Part shown: piece after piece, positions 1-11,624 of the stretch
Position numbering within the stretch: position 1 is the stretch's first letter
Layout of the letters: every line of letters begins with the position of its first letter
Assembly (NCBI GenBank): GCA_009823505.1
Contig: VZQC01010425.1
Span: 966,327 to 1,030,326 of the forward strand
DNA: 64,000 nucleotides
Origin: Rhizomys pruinosus
Lineage: Eukaryota; Chordata; Mammalia; Rodentia; Spalacidae
Direction: 5' to 3'
Made by a program: the position numbers and the translations under genes
Notes under the pieces: generated by a model
Database searches by the model: none
Told to the model about the DNA's origin: nothing
Seen by the model: only the letters and a program-made list of their open reading frames with translations

Positions 1-150
1 CAGCACCCACATGGCAACTGACAAGCACCTATAACTCCAGTTCCAGGAGATCCAATGCCTTCTGAACTTCTCAGTCATCATACAACACAGGTGCACTTAT
101 ACACATGCAGGCAATAGACCCATACATGTAAATTTTTAAATTAATTAATT
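1..150 (+). mobile_element. B2 SINE, 5' part cut by window edge
   Basis: The window opens inside a B2: the conserved 'cagcacccacatggc' segment is followed by 'aactccagttccaggaga' and the CA-rich tail ('gtgcacttatacacatgcag'). The tRNA-derived head with the pol III boxes lies outside the window. It runs into an AT-rich spacer and then a second B2 in the opposite orientation. Confidence 0.85.
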
Positions 151-154
151 CATT

Positions 155-366
155 AATTATTTTTTACATGAATGAGTGTAGTGTCTGCATGTAGGTTGGT
201 GCACCCGTGTCTTGCAATGCCTCAGAGGTCAGAAAAGGGTGTTGGATTCCCCTGGAACTGGAGTTAAAGACAGTTCTTAGCTTCCATGTGGGTGCTGAGA
301 ATCTAACCCAGATCCTCTGCAAGAGCAGTCAGTGCTCTTAACTGCTGAGCCATCTCTCCAGCCCCC
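155..366 (-). mobile_element. B2 SINE, antisense
   Basis: Read on the minus strand this is a near full-length B2. It starts 'ggggctggagagatggctca' (A box) at 366, then a B-box region, 'ccagttccaggggaatcc', and a tail ending in an AT-rich stretch near 155. Together with the B2 at the window start it forms a tail-to-tail inverted pair. Confidence 0.92.
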
Positions 367-401
367 AGATGTAAAATTTTTAAAAAGATCTATCTTCCTT
401 A

Positions 402-530
402 GGCCGGGCATGGTGGCTCATGCCTTTAATCTTAGCACTTGGGAGGCTAGGTCTACAGAGTGAGTTCCAGGGCAGGTGAGACTACGGGGAGACCCTGTCT
501 TGAAAAAAAAAAAAAAAAAAAAAAAAAAAA
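402..530 (+). mobile_element. B1 SINE with A27 tail
   Basis: 7SL-derived B1 beginning 'ggccgggcatggtggctcat', with 'gcctttaatcttagcactt' and ending 'gaccctgtcttg' followed by a long A run (503-530). The middle is deleted between 'gggaggctagg' and 'tctacagagtgag'. An imperfect target-site duplication resembling 'gatctatcttccttag' flanks it. Confidence 0.9.
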
Positions 531-892
531 GATCTGTCTAACTTCCCTAGGTGTGAATAATGTATTAGATGGGCAAAGACAGGAGACATGGTACCCATTG
601 TTGGCTCAGTGAATATTGGCTCATCTGTGTGATGGGTTTTGCTGGTGAAGTAGACAGATTGCAGCTCTTGCCCTCAAGGAGCTGATAGTTGCATGAGAGG
701 CAAGAAATGCTGGCAGCCAGACTAGGGCAAGGGTAGTGAGGGGATGGGTAGATGCTTTAAACAACCCTGAATGGGAAGTCTGACACAAGGGTAGAACAAT
801 CCAGAGTCAAAGTTTGCAAAAAAAAAAAAAAGTCCTTTGCGTGAGTGAAAGGGGAAGGACAGGGGAGCATCGAAGGAGGAGCCAGAAGCTTG

Positions 893-1075
893 GTGACTCT
901 ACAGCTCAGACTGCCTGAGCTCAAACGCTCTGGGCCACAGTGCTCTGGGCGTCAGTTTCTCTCCTCTATTAAAATGGAGCCAATAAACCAGTACATCTCT
1001 TAGAGGGTTCTCAGTGAGAGTGTTAAAATAGGTAAATCTAGGTAATTGTTCAGCATGGAAGCTGGCCTACTTGAA
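893..1075 (+). mobile_element. MIR SINE relic
   Basis: The order of MIR landmarks is preserved: 'cagactgcctgagctcaaac', then 'cagtttctctcctctattaaaatgg', then 'gttaaaataggtaaatc' and 'gttcagcatgg'. Ancient and diverged. A short A run (818-831) lies just upstream. Confidence 0.75.
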
Positions 1076-2002
1076 GCACTTAGTCAGTGACAGGGGAGCG
1101 CCATCATCACTTGAATGAATGGCGTGGTAATAGGCTCTAGGAAAGGGGGTATTGTGTGATTCTTGGTGCAAGTTCAGGGATCCTGTGGGCTAGGCACAGA
1201 GTTCTGGAAACCCCAAAGTTTCTGCCAACTACTGCCATGTCGCTGCCATGAGCTTACTTGGAACTGGGATCTGGGCGAGAGTGAGTTTTCCTACAGGAGC
1301 TCTAAGGGGCTGAGGAGTCTATAGGGAAGGTGAGGCCCAAGCCTGCCTACCCGCTGCCTGCACAAATGCTTAATAGCACCCTGTTCTAGGCTCATGCACT
1401 TTTCAGGTGTGTCTCACGGTCCTGGTTGCTAGAGTCCTGGGAGCTTATGTAGAGCTGAGCAGTTCCATTCTGTCCTACTAGTCCCCTTCTCCTCAGTCAC
1501 ATTGTCTCCCCTCCAGTAGGCTAAGCTGGCCTCCCACTGTTAAGGCAGAGTAACTCCACCTGAATGCAACTCTCATATGTCCACACAGAGTTCATGGGGA
1601 CACAGCTGGTACCTGGGTGCCTACTCTAGAGACAATCAAAAATGAGCAAAGGCTGGGAACACATGGACACGTGCTCTTCATTGTGGCTAGTTTGATTACT
1701 AGGACTGGAAGCCTTAAGATGAAAGAAGGGGCAGGAGGGATAGCAGAGTGGGCACGTTGGGGAGAGTGGAGAGCCACCAAACGACTATAGGAGAGAGGGC
1801 CTGTGGCAGGCTAGTGAAGAGGCATCAGAAGAGACAGGACCTAGAACTTTTGTCCCAAATGTTTGGAAGCAACTCCATGGCATTTCAGAAAGCTGGAAGG
1901 TCACTCTAGCTGTGTTCTCCTGGCTTGGCACTGGCTCACCAGCACCCAGGAGCAACTTCTGCTGTTCATTTGTTTTTCAATTTTTAAAACTTCATTTAGT
2001 TT
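1076..2002. other. unannotated unique sequence
   Basis: No recognisable repeat, RNA gene or exon. Composition is mixed and without a CpG cluster. The reading frames here are short and lack codon structure or known motifs. Confidence 0.6.
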
Positions 2003-2110
2003 TAGAAAGAGGGTCTTGCTATGTAGACTTGACTAGCCTTAAATTCATGATCTTCCTGTTTCAAACTCCCAACTTCTGGACTTATAGGTTTTTGCCACCA
2101 TACCCAGCCT
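2003..2110 (-). mobile_element. old B1-family SINE, antisense
   Basis: The minus-strand B1 order is visible: 'agagggtcttgctatgtaga', 'cttgactagccttaaattcatgat', then 'ggacttataggtttttgccaccatacccagcc'. It is strongly diverged, so an early B1 or proto-B1. Confidence 0.75.
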
Positions 2111-3830
2111 GTTCACCTTTTTTTTCTCTTTTATTTGTTTATTTTAAAGGGATTCTACAATATAATAGTACAGTTGTTTTCAGGTAACATTGACGTTACT
2201 CAGTGTGCTGTACAATTAGGTAATTGGTGCATTTTTTTGAAGTGAGCCAAATTATTAAGCATAAGCAATGAATGTAACATTCATGTAAAACCAATTTTCA
2301 AGTATCTATGTCCAAATTTTGAGCAACCCAAGGTTCCCATAGTCCAGTTGGAGAAGTTTGTATTCACAAGCATGTTGATCAAATAGGAGTCCAGTCTATA
2401 TTGCTGTAGTCTCACCATTCACCCCAATCTCTCCATAGCCCTTACATTCTACCACGCCTCCTCTTCTGCAAGTTGTTCCTTAGGCTTTGGGAAAGGGGCA
2501 CAAGTGGGTGAGAAGCAAAACCGTCTATTTTCTCTGGAGATGTCATTTTGGACTCTAGTCTGTTCAGGTTGTTCTCCTTCATGGGTTGACAGCTTATCCA
2601 GTGATACCTTTTTAATCCTACTAACAAAGCACAAGCAATTGGATGTACAGGCATTTAAGCAGTACTAATTATTATGGCAAGCTAAGCTGTGAACATAGAC
2701 ACAGATGCTTGGATGGTATGCTAATCCACAAACTGTGGTTTCTCTATAAAGGGTGACAAGTTCTTATTGTGGCTTATAACATCTCCTAACCACTAGAGGA
2801 CATAAGCTTGTGGCATCCGCTGTGAGTTATTCTTCCAAGGAGAGAGCCAATATCCAATTAGATTTGGAATATATATAGACATATGGCTGCCACTGTTGCA
2901 CAGTATCTCCAGGCAGTTGAGGTGTAGCTGATACTAACAAAAGAGTCTTGCTTGTCTCAAGGAGACCAATATTTTGCTGTATTGCTTTAGTGGCCTTTGG
3001 TAACTCTCTCTGGCATTTCAGAGGCCAGTTCTACATTAGCAAATGACATCTCAAAACATTTTTTCATGCTCACACCAGGTCTTCGACAACAGGGACTTAC
3101 TGCCTTTCTCCTTGCATATATCCCACTTATAGGCAATAGGCCTTTATAATTTGGGGGGGGGGGGGCTTGAATCCCCTAGCCAACATCTCCTAGGCAGAAT
3201 AATTCATTGCTGATATCAGAGCTTTCCTATACTAATACATTTTGCTTAATTACACAGCTTATAAAGGCTTTACTATTGAATTTGGCTCTAAATAGAGAAT
3301 TATCCTTTCACAGTTCCTATGTCTATCAGTCAATTAAAAAAGGGTAGTTGTTATACCTGTTTTATATGAAATTACCACTATAACAGTTGGCTCTAATTTA
3401 CAGTTAGGGAATGACTTCAGTACCATCATGTTTTTCTTTTTCCTATAAAGGGGAGAGGTAGGAAGGTTTTTCAGCATCCGGAAGGTAAACTTCGTTAGGG
3501 CCCATTGTAAACAGTTAACCCCAATAGAATTCAGAGAGATGCTCAGTGTCTGTGACTCAGGCAGTCTGAGGTTCCTCTTTCTTTAATGTTCAGATGTGTC
3601 AGCCTCTCTGCTGGCATTTCCCAGTCCATCCTGCACAGCCAAAAGAACGTTTTCAGGCATTTAGATTGGTGTTTTTACCTGTGGGAACATACAAATCTCC
3701 TCCCATTGTTAGTTTCAAGACCTCAAAATTGAAAATTTATCAAAAGGTTTGGAAAACAGAGTTTTCCATTTGTATCCCAGAAGGGATACTACCCCACCTC
3801 CCAACTGTTCACCTTTTTTAAAAGATCAAC
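2111..3830. other. AT-rich block, unrecognised relic suspected
   Basis: About 1.7 kb noticeably richer in A+T than its flanks, containing a G13 run (3153-3165) but no SINE. It has the texture of a decayed retroelement body, with many short AT runs and no microsatellite expansion. I cannot match it to a named family. No coding frame is supported. Confidence 0.35.
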
Positions 3831-5030
3831 TGTGATGCTGTCCCATCTGCAGTATGGATGGAAACCTTCTGGCCCCATGGATCTCACAGATCATTGGGAT
3901 TCTAAACCTGCTGAAGAGAGTTTGAGGAACAAGATGATCCCCAGTTTACCGGCAACTCTTCCAACTCTCAGTGGCCTTTGATGCTGTATCCCATGGTTCC
4001 CTGGCTCAATGGGTTCAGGCAAGAGCAGAGTTCTCCCCCCCCCCCCACATCCCCTTCCAGGTCCATAGCTTTGCCACTGATGTATCAGACAGTGCTGTCT
4101 TCTCAAGTCAGCCACAGCAGCAGTTCTGAGCCAAGTTGGCCCTTGGCAGGGGTGCCTTCCCGTGCATCAGCCGCCCTCCTGCCTGTTCCTTGTCAGGTTT
4201 CTAGGTCAAGAAACATTTCTGAGATAAACCTCTCCAGAGTTCACAGTACTTACAAAGGCAGATCTGGGCTTTCCTATCTGTTTGAGGGGATACTGGCTGG
4301 CAGGTATCTATGGCTAGAGATGGGGAAGGGGAACCAGGACAGGAAGAGGGCATCTTAACTCAACATTGCAGAGATCTCTCTATTCCCTTGTGAGCTGTTT
4401 TAAAAAATCTGCCAAAGTTAAATGAATCACTTGCAAGCACATAGCAACTTGGAGTCTGGATCAGAGCCCTTTTATCTCCAGTGGCCTGGGTTGTCTAAGA
4501 CCTGCAGCCACCTGCCCTGTTCATCAGATCAAGTTACCATTTCCACTCTGAGCCTTCTCTCCAGGGTCATTCCCTTGGCCTTGACCCTGAGAAGAAGCAT
4601 TTACTGAACAGAGTCTCCACTTCAGGCCAAGTGGCTCCTTTTCCCTACACAGCCCCGTGCTTGTCCCCTTAGCCCAGGACCAGCTACTTTTTACATCTTG
4701 GCCTTGGGTTATGGGCTTTCTCCATACCCCTTCCCGCCTCAGTGCCCCACCAACATTGCTAATGATTCCTGGCTGGTCTTGGTCATATTCTCTCCCTGGA
4801 GTCATGGCAGGAGAGTATGCCCTTCTCCAGTAGGCTCCTTGGAGACTTAACCTCTTGGCTGAGTCCCTGGGCCCCAGGGAGTAGCCAAAGCCTTAGGAAA
4901 AACAGACACAGCCCTACAGCCGTGCCCTTGGCAAGCCTACTCCACATCTCACCCTGAGGCTCCTCACTGCTGTGTGCAGTCCTCTTATTTTCATGCTCAA
5001 TAATGCTGGATTAAGTATAAGTAGGGGCTG
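3831..5030. other. unannotated GC-moderate sequence
   Basis: No repeat family recognised apart from a C-rich run near 4037-4047. One plus-strand frame of 126 codons (3978-4358) has low-complexity Ser/Pro-rich content and no domain, so I treat it as chance. Confidence 0.55.
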
Positions 5031-5034
5031 TGAC

Positions 5035-5225
5035 AGCAGGCTGCCTGGGATCAGAACCCACTGTTGTCTCTTGCCGGCTGGGTGACCCTGGACAAAACAC
5101 TTTATCTCTCAAAGTCTCTGTTTCTTCATCTGTGAATATGAATAGGGCCTCTCTCACAGCCTCACTAACAGGTTATAGAAATTGACCCCCATGAGCACCT
5201 TGAAACAAATCTCTGCATAAACCAC
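5035..5225 (+). mobile_element. MIR SINE relic
   Basis: Clear MIR core: 'caggctgcctgggatcagaaccca', 'ccggctgggtgaccctggac', 'ctttatctctcaaagtctctg', 'tcttcatctgtgaatatgaat' and 'cctcactaacaggttatag'. Weak L2-like sequence follows to about 5,390. Confidence 0.85.
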
Positions 5226-5587
5226 TTATTTTAAGCCCTTCATATGATATGATTATAGGTGGTGACTCGAAGATCTGTGTGACGGGGACTGTATCTTGCT
5301 CCCCAAGCTCTCAATATCCAGCAACATTCCAGCAGTAGAGAAGATGCTCAGTGCATGTCAGGGACACACTGGAGCAAAGCACAGACAGCTAAACCTGTTA
5401 TTTCCACACACCTGTCTCAGCTAGGGACCTGGGTGTTCCTATGGCTAAAGAACACAGGTTGTTATCAGGAAGGGTATCCATTCTCTTACTTGGGGTTTGA
5501 ACCTATCTTGACTTTCCCAGGCTCATGAGCTCCCAGATGAGAGGTCATTGCACGATCTCACAGGGCTCTACTTATAAGGGACATCAG

Positions 5588-5662
5588 GAGCTGGAAGATG
5601 TAGCTCAATGGTATACATGAACCTGTCTAGTGTGCAGGACACCCTAAGTTTGATTCACAGTC
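5588..5662 (+). mobile_element. ID-type SINE
   Basis: tRNA-derived ID element: 'gctggaagatgtagctcaat' (A-box region) and 'taagtttgattcacag' (degenerate B box). Its tail runs directly into a CA microsatellite, as is usual for these SINEs. Confidence 0.75.
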
Positions 5663-5664
5663 AT

Positions 5665-5721
<57 letters not shown>
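5663..5721 (+). repeat. (CA)n microsatellite
   Basis: About 59 bp of CA dinucleotides with one 'aa' interruption, seeded at the tail of the ID element immediately upstream. Confidence 0.97.
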
Positions 5722-5723
<2 letters not shown>

Positions 5724-5849
5724 CTCTTGCCATTGGTAATCAATTGACAGGTCTAGTGCCTATGCAGGCCACATCCTGGGCGGTGCCTTGGCTAACAGAA
5801 GCCAAGGACTCTAGATACAAAGCAGAGATACAGGGGTAAAGACATGGCC

Positions 5850-5990
5850 CCAAGAGCCAAACTGACCTGGATTTGAATGCCAGTTGCCACTTTTCTTTTC
5901 TTTTGGCTATAGAACTACAAGAACATCATTCATCCTTCCTAGCTTCAGCTGCCCACATGGGACATGGGATTGATAACTCCTCTTTGGTAA
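5850..5990 (+). mobile_element. MIR SINE relic
   Basis: 'gacctggatttgaatgccag' corresponds to the MIR B-box region. It is followed by a diverged 'acttttcttttctttt' stretch and 'gggacatgggattgataac'. Confidence 0.7.
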
Positions 5991-6894
5991 GGGCACAAAT
6001 TGGCACCTAGGCAGTCACTAGTATTCCTGCCGTGCTTTGGATCTCAAAAGAGGGTGGGGCTGTCTGGAATAGGGGAAAATGCAGGAGGGCTCCTGTGCCC
6101 ACCAGGGTTTCCAGATGGTGACTCAGAGCAAGGTTCCAGGCCAAGGGGCCACAACCAGGGCTTCTAGCCACCCATCCCCTACGCCTTAGCATGGCAGGGT
6201 TCTTGGCCTCCTGCCACAGTCAACTATGTAAATAAACCAGCTTTTTGCTGGCTGGGAGTGAGACTACCCTAAGTGACATTTCAAATTAGTTCTGCTATAT
6301 TGGGCCTGAGCTCTGAAGGGCCTGGGCATTTTTCTTCCCCAGCTCATCTCTTTTTCTATGTGGTGAGAACTCTTAAAGCACACCCGGTGTGGGCAGAAGG
6401 CCAGGGCAGTGCGGGCAGGCCATCTGAGGTGACCTGCTGAAGCACTTACCAGGCCCGGGGCCACAGCTTCCCTTCCCAGGGGGGTCAGCAGCTCTGCACA
6501 GCCCCCCCCCCATACCAGCCTTCCACAGCTGCCATGGCAACCTCGCCTCCTCACACAGGGCTCACACGCCAGCTGGCAGGAATGCTGAACGGAAGGAGGG
6601 CTGTGTGGTTGGCTGAGGAGAGGGGGCTGGGCACTGGAGGGGGGGCATGTGAAGGTGGGCCAGCTGTGGCCTGGCAGTGCTGAGAGGGAGGTGTGCTAGC
6701 CACAGGGCCTGCCTGGTTCTGGCTCTGTGCCAGGAGATGAGACCATAGCAGAAGAAAGGAACTAGGCTCAGGGACACATGGCAAGCACTACAGCTTCTCT
6801 GCAAAGCTGAGGGCAGGGGGCACTGGATTCAGCCCCTTTCTTTCTGGGCAAGTTGCTTTACCCCATTTGGCTGCAGGTTCGAGGCCTGGGAGTG
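5991..6894. other. unique sequence with G-rich tract
   Basis: No repeat or exon recognised. 6,590-6,665 is strongly purine/G-rich on the plus strand, with several runs of five to seven G that could form a G-quadruplex. Opposing 80-99 codon frames here are composition-driven. Confidence 0.5.
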
Positions 6895-7112
6895 TAAAAG
6901 AACTCGGGCTGTGGAATATGGAGATCTGAGCTACGACGTTGGCTCTCGTACTTTGGGCAGTTTCGGATTGCCAGGTCTCAGCTGCCTCCTCTGTGGGGAT
7001 AACAGTAAGATCCAGTTCCAATCTCATGGAGAACAAATAGTATGAGGCTTGCAAAGCATCTAGTGCTTGAACATAGTCAGAGCTCACAGAGTGGTATCTG
7101 CTATTGTTCTCC
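6895..7112 (+). mobile_element. MIR SINE relic
   Basis: Long MIR match: 'gagatctgagctacgacg', 'tcagctgcctcctctgtgg', 'ggataacagtaagatcc', 'tgcaaagcatctagtgcttg' and a 3' end 'tatctgctattgtt'. Confidence 0.8.
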
Positions 7113-8455
7113 AGGACATTAAATGTGCTTGTGTCCTCATTAGACTGGGCGACACTGGAGGACAGGGACCAGGATTTATTGTCTCACAATCCCTAGACAT
7201 TCCAGGCTAGAGCCATGACCAGGGAAGATCCTGGAGTGGGAGTAGTACAAGGAGAGTCAAATGCACACAAGGAATCCCTTGTGCTAAATATTTTCAAACT
7301 TCTCTTGCAGTTTGGACACTCTGTAGTCTTAATTCCAGAAGTTCCAAAGAAGGACTGTCTCAAGAGTATGTGAGTCTTGGGCTTCTTCCTATAGAAGCAG
7401 TTCCAGTTACCAACAAGTCAGCATGCTAGCATCATTCTGGAACCTAACCCCTCCTGTGATCCTGCAAAATAGGTACCATGTCAGCCAGCAGGAACAATCT
7501 GTCAACCAGATCAGCTTCCTGGAATTGGGCCTAACCCCAGAGCCTCGGGAGGACACCAGACACATGAGTCTTGGAAATGTTCAGAAAATCTGCTTGATCC
7601 TATGTGTGCCAGTAAGGGTACCCCCAAAAAGGAGAGACAGGCTGGAGCTAACTTGATCTCAGTTTGAGCTCAGAGAATGTCACTTGTGAGGCCCTGCTAG
7701 CTCTGGCAGGCACTGGGCGGCAGAAGAAAAAATAAGGCACTTGCAGGAAGCCTTCTAAATAGAGCCCCTGAGATCTGGGACTGAGGCAGGGCCCCTGCTC
7801 ACATGGGGTGATGGTCACTGAGCTGATCTAACCTGAACTGTGCCTAAAGCAAACCTCCCCTGAGGAAGAGTGCCTGGGCTTGGAATTCCTGAGGGTCCTC
7901 CATTACCTTCAGCCTAGCCCACTAGATGGAAGCTCAAGATTGAACAGGAGAGCCTGTGGCTTGTTAGGCAGAAGGATGACGGGACAGGGGGCAGTAAATC
8001 CAGCATTCCTGGCCATGATGGAGGGACTGCTGCAACATGAGCAAGGGAGTGTCTGTAGGCCCAATCGCTCAATTACCCATAGACAAGCACTGGAATAAAC
8101 CATCAAAGACCTTTGAGGACTTCCCATAGAAACAAACCAAGGGGATTTCCCACGTCACAAATTGCAGCCAGCCACTGAAGGCCACCCAGAGCCCCAGAAA
8201 GATGAATGTAACTATTCCCTGTGACAGCTGTCATGTAAGCCTTGGGAACCTGGCAGACATTGGGGAGCAAGGGCTATGGAAAGAGTGTGAGGCTGGATGG
8301 TAGATGGCAGGAGCCAGGCTGCTCACTGTTGGAGGGGCAATATATTTATAGAGAAGCAATGGAGAGCTGGAATTATGCATTGGAGTAGGATCAACTATAG
8401 TAGCTTCACAGAGCTACAGATGGTTACACAGAGGAGTATTTACAGGTATGTGTAC
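7113..8455. other. unannotated unique sequence
   Basis: No recognisable SINE, LINE, LTR or exon. Short frames at 7,423-7,656 and 7,880-8,098 show no domain, and the second is overlapped by an equally long antisense frame, which argues against coding. Confidence 0.55.
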
Positions 8456-8467
8456 TTACCTAGCTAG

Positions 8468-8468
<1 letters not shown>

Positions 8469-8513
<45 letters not shown>
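8469..8513 (+). repeat. (AC)n microsatellite
   Basis: A pure 45-bp AC dinucleotide run, a likely polymorphic marker. Confidence 0.98.
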
Positions 8514-8516
<3 letters not shown>

Positions 8517-8584
8517 CACCTTGCTCTGTTAGCCAAGTGGGTCCTGTAGAATCAAACAAGCCCTGTAACCAGATCTTGATTTCT

Positions 8585-8817
8585 TTCTAAAACAATTTTT
8601 ATTCCTTTATTTTTATTTTATGTATATGAGTATTTTACATGCATGTATATAAGTGCATTATGTGTGTGCAAACTCTCAGAGGACAGAAACGAGTGTTGGG
8701 TCCTTGAAACTGGAGTTACAGACAGTTGTTAGCCGCCATGTGGGTGCTGGGAATCGAACCCGGATCCCCTGCAGAAGCAGCAGGTGCTCTTAACTGCTGA
8801 ACCATCTCTCCAGCCCC
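8585..8817 (-). mobile_element. full-length B2 SINE with TSD
   Basis: Antisense B2, head at 8,817 ('ctggagagatggttcagc' on the minus strand) and AT-rich tail at 8,585. Flanked by 'agatcttgatttct' (8,571-8,584) and 'agatcttggtttct' (8,818-8,831), a 14-bp target-site duplication with one mismatch, so this is a genuine retrotransposition event of moderate age. Confidence 0.95.
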
Positions 8818-9103
8818 AGATCTTGGTTTCTAATATGATCGAGGAACCAGGCTCCTTGCATGAGTGGTTGATCCAAGGTCCAAAGGAGGACACATAGAAG
8901 ATGAGTGTGGAGTGTCTTGTAGTGGAAGAAATGAAGTGCTCAAAAATGCAAAACCCACAGCGAGATGGAGAGATGCAGAAAGAAGTGGGAGCCCGCTGAA
9001 AGATCCTCCAGTGGTCAAACAGGAGCAGGTTTAGCATCAAAATTAATAACATAGTACTGGATATTAACCCAAAGTATACGGCAAATGCCCATGATTTTAT
9101 AGC

Positions 9104-9140
9104 AAAATAAATAAACAAACAAATAAATAAATAAATAATC
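9104..9140 (+). repeat. (AAAT/AAAC)n simple repeat
   Basis: Tandem tetranucleotides of the AAAT/AAAC type with a homogeneous AAAT core at the 3' end. Confidence 0.9.
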
Positions 9141-9244
9141 ACGGGAGACAAAACACATCTCTGGAGCAGAAGAATTGCAAATCATTTATGTCACTCTTCC
9201 TCCCATGAGGAGGGGAGTGTGTCCTCCCATTCCCCATTCTTTTT

Positions 9245-9498
9245 TAAAAAAAAATTTTTTAATTTTATTTATTTCTGTATGTGTATGAATGTACTGTCTT
9301 GCATGCAGGTCTGTGCATCCGTGTCGTGCAATGCCACGGAGGTCAGAAGAGGGTGTCAAATTCCCCTGGAACTGGAGTTCTCCTGGAATTGGAGTTTCAG
9401 ATGGTTCTCGGCCGCCATGTGGGTGCTGGGGATCGAACCCGGGTCCTCTGCAAGAGCGGTCTGCAGTCTTAACCGCTAGGCCATCTCTCCAGCCCCAA
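9245..9498 (-). mobile_element. young B2 SINE with internal 17-bp duplication
   Basis: Full antisense B2 with intact tRNA-like head. It carries two tandem 17-bp units, 9,365-9,381 and 9,382-9,398 ('cctggaactggagttct' / 'cctggaattggagtttc'), where other B2s in the window have one. Target-site duplication 'attccccatt' is at 9,229 and 9,500. The same duplication is present in the B2 at 27,552. Confidence 0.95.
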
Positions 9499-9829
9499 CA
9501 TTCCCCATTTTTTAAGTGTGCCATTGCATCGTGACATCCTTTCAAAGAGGGGCTTATAGAAAGGAGGGAAATAAAGAACAGCTTTACACTGCAGAAATCC
9601 AATACACACTTCCTCTGCCAGGTGATCAAGTTCAGTGTCTACGTAAGTCACGTTAATAGAACATGCCTTTGCTATGCTATGCGCTTCCTTCCTAAGACCC
9701 ATAACTGCAGTCTAATCCTGAGAAAAACATCACACAAATTCCAGTTGAGGGGCATTGTACCAAATACCAGAGCACTGCTCCTCAAAGCTGTCAAGGTAAG
9801 GTGGAGAAATTAACCTAAGGAAACATAAT

Positions 9830-10525
9830 GTTGCTCGTGGATGGAGACTGGGAAAGGTATATAAAACACAATATGCAAAAACTAAGGACATCTAACTTTA
9901 ATTGATAATAATGTGGAAATTTTGGTTTATTGATTCGGGTAAATGTATCATTTTAATTAGATATTAAGGTAAAAGGAAACTTGGGACAGAGTTATGGAAG
10001 TTGGAGGTACTGTAGTTTTCTTTATCCGAGAGCTCACTTTGTGAGGCTTCAGTTACCTAGTTATCCCTAGTTCAAATCGATCAACATAGGAGCTTCTAGA
10101 AATAAATACTTCACAAGCTTTAAATTGCTCGCTGTTTGGAGCAGTGTGCCAGAATCTCTAGCCTCTGTGTGTCCCAGGTGCACATGCTGGATCTGCTGCT
10201 AATTGCATACTAGCTGCCTTGGTTGTTGGATTTGATGTATTCTTACAGTACTTGTGTTAGAATAATTCCTACTTTTGCTTAGTAATGGCTCCAAAATGTG
10301 TAAGTGGTAGTAGTGGCATTTCAGATACATGAAAGAGAAGCTTGAACTTGCTTCCTTAGTGAAAAGTTGACAGATTCTGAGCATATCTATTTGGTTCGGT
10401 AGCACCCGTGGTTTTAGGCATCCAATGAGGGTCTGGAGGTATGTCCCCCAACAGGTAAGGAAGGGGTGCTATGTTCCTTTAAATTTTTCTATAACTTTTA
10501 AGATGTTCTAAAATGGAATTTATTT
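9830..10525. other. unannotated AT-leaning sequence
   Basis: No SINE or known repeat recognised; moderately AT-rich. Nothing resembles an exon, promoter or RNA gene. Confidence 0.5.
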
Positions 10526-10529
10526 GAAA

Positions 10530-10660
10530 AGGAGCATGGCTTCTCAGGTTTGAATCCTGTTTCTACTCCTCCTGACTCTGAGGCTTTAGGGAAGCCATTA
10601 CCTTCTGAGCATAGTTATATAAAATGGGAGAAATCATTTCTCCTTAGGGGACGCTAAGAG
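10530..10660 (+). mobile_element. MIR SINE relic
   Basis: 'tctcaggtttgaatcctg' followed by 'ctgactctgaggctttaggg' and 'ataaaatgggagaaatcat' keeps the MIR order. Confidence 0.7.
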
Positions 10661-10754
10661 ATTCAGAAGAGACCATTGAAAACAATGTGCTCTCCCCACA
10701 AAGCTATCTACCTTATGTTAATTTCCTTCCATTCTGGATCCTTACAGATCCCTG

Positions 10755-10880
10755 GGGGAAATAGATAGGATGGCTGAGGCTTGGGGAAGTGGAGGGACTT
10801 GCTCAAGGTCACATACATAAGACATGGAGGGACCAAGATGTGACATTTCCTCTAGGGGCTTCTGCCTGTTGGTAAACTGT
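10755..10880 (-). mobile_element. MIR SINE relic, antisense
   Basis: 'ggagggacttgctcaaggtc' followed by 'acatacataagacatggagg' corresponds to the reverse complement of the MIR core ('acttgcccaaggtcacacag'). Confidence 0.7.
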
Positions 10881-10984
10881 GGGCTACAAATGGGACTATT
10901 TGAGCTGTGGCGGGTAACTGACTGTCCATCTTGCGGTCCCAAGCCTCTGAGCGGAAGGCAGTTCCTTTGAGAGCTGCTTCAATA

Positions 10985-11245
10985 TGGTTCAGAAATGGAG
11001 TTCAAAATCAGCCTGCCAACTTCAAGTCTCAGTTCTTCCTCTGTATTGGATAACATGGGTATATTATTTCACTTCTCTGAACTGTGGTTTCCTCATCCAT
11101 AAAATGAACATTGATAATAGTATATAGTTTGCAACATCATTGTTTTGAAGGTTAAATTAGTTAATCTATGTTAAACAAAATGTGTTTAGAATCATACCCG
11201 GTACAGATTAAGTGCTCAAGTAAAGTCTGGCTGTTATTATCTGCA
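10985..11245 (+). mobile_element. MIR SINE, nearly full length
   Basis: 'tattatttcacttctctgaac', 'tttcctcatccataaaatg', 'ttttgaaggttaaattagtt', then 'tacagattaagtgctcaag' and 'ctggctgttattatc', covering the core and LINE-like 3' end. Confidence 0.85.
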
Positions 11246-11446
11246 GAGCAATGGTCTTGAGCTCAATATTCCTAACAGCCATTTGAAGTCTTCTCTTATG
11301 CTAGATGGGCCAAAGGGATGCTACTTGCTTTAAAGATATGTAAGGGGTTTTCTAGAAAAGAATTAATACCCTTTAGTGTATCAGTCAGTGAATGAAGCCT
11401 AGCATCTTAAAGAAACTTAGAAATCAAGACAAAAAAAAAAAAAAAA

Positions 11447-11604
11447 AGCCAGGTGTGGTGGCGCACACCTTTAATCCTAGCCCTTTGGAGGCAGGCAGAT
11501 CTCTGAGAGTTCAAGGCCAGCCTGGTCTACAGAGTGAGTTCCAGGACAGCTGGGGCTACAGGGACACCTTGTCTCAAAAAGACCAAAAAAAACAAAAAAA
11601 AAAG
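11447..11604 (+). mobile_element. B1 SINE
   Basis: Complete B1: 'gccaggtgtggtggcgcaca' to 'gggacaccttgtctc' with an interrupted A tail. An A17 run precedes the 5' end, and a short 'agaaatca' repeat (11,419 and 11,603) may be the target-site duplication, implying the leading A run belongs to an earlier insertion at the same place. Confidence 0.93.
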
Positions 11605-11624
11605 AAATCATGAATATTATTCTA

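Noticed and set aside
8818..9151. 140-codon antisense frame starting in AAAT repeats
   Set aside because: Its start lies in a simple repeat and its end in the B2; there is no domain between.
9219..9702. Several 63-147-codon frames over a B2
   Set aside because: These are read-through of B2 SINE consensus in both directions; the same peptides recur at other B2 copies (27,532-27,768; 58,920-59,257).
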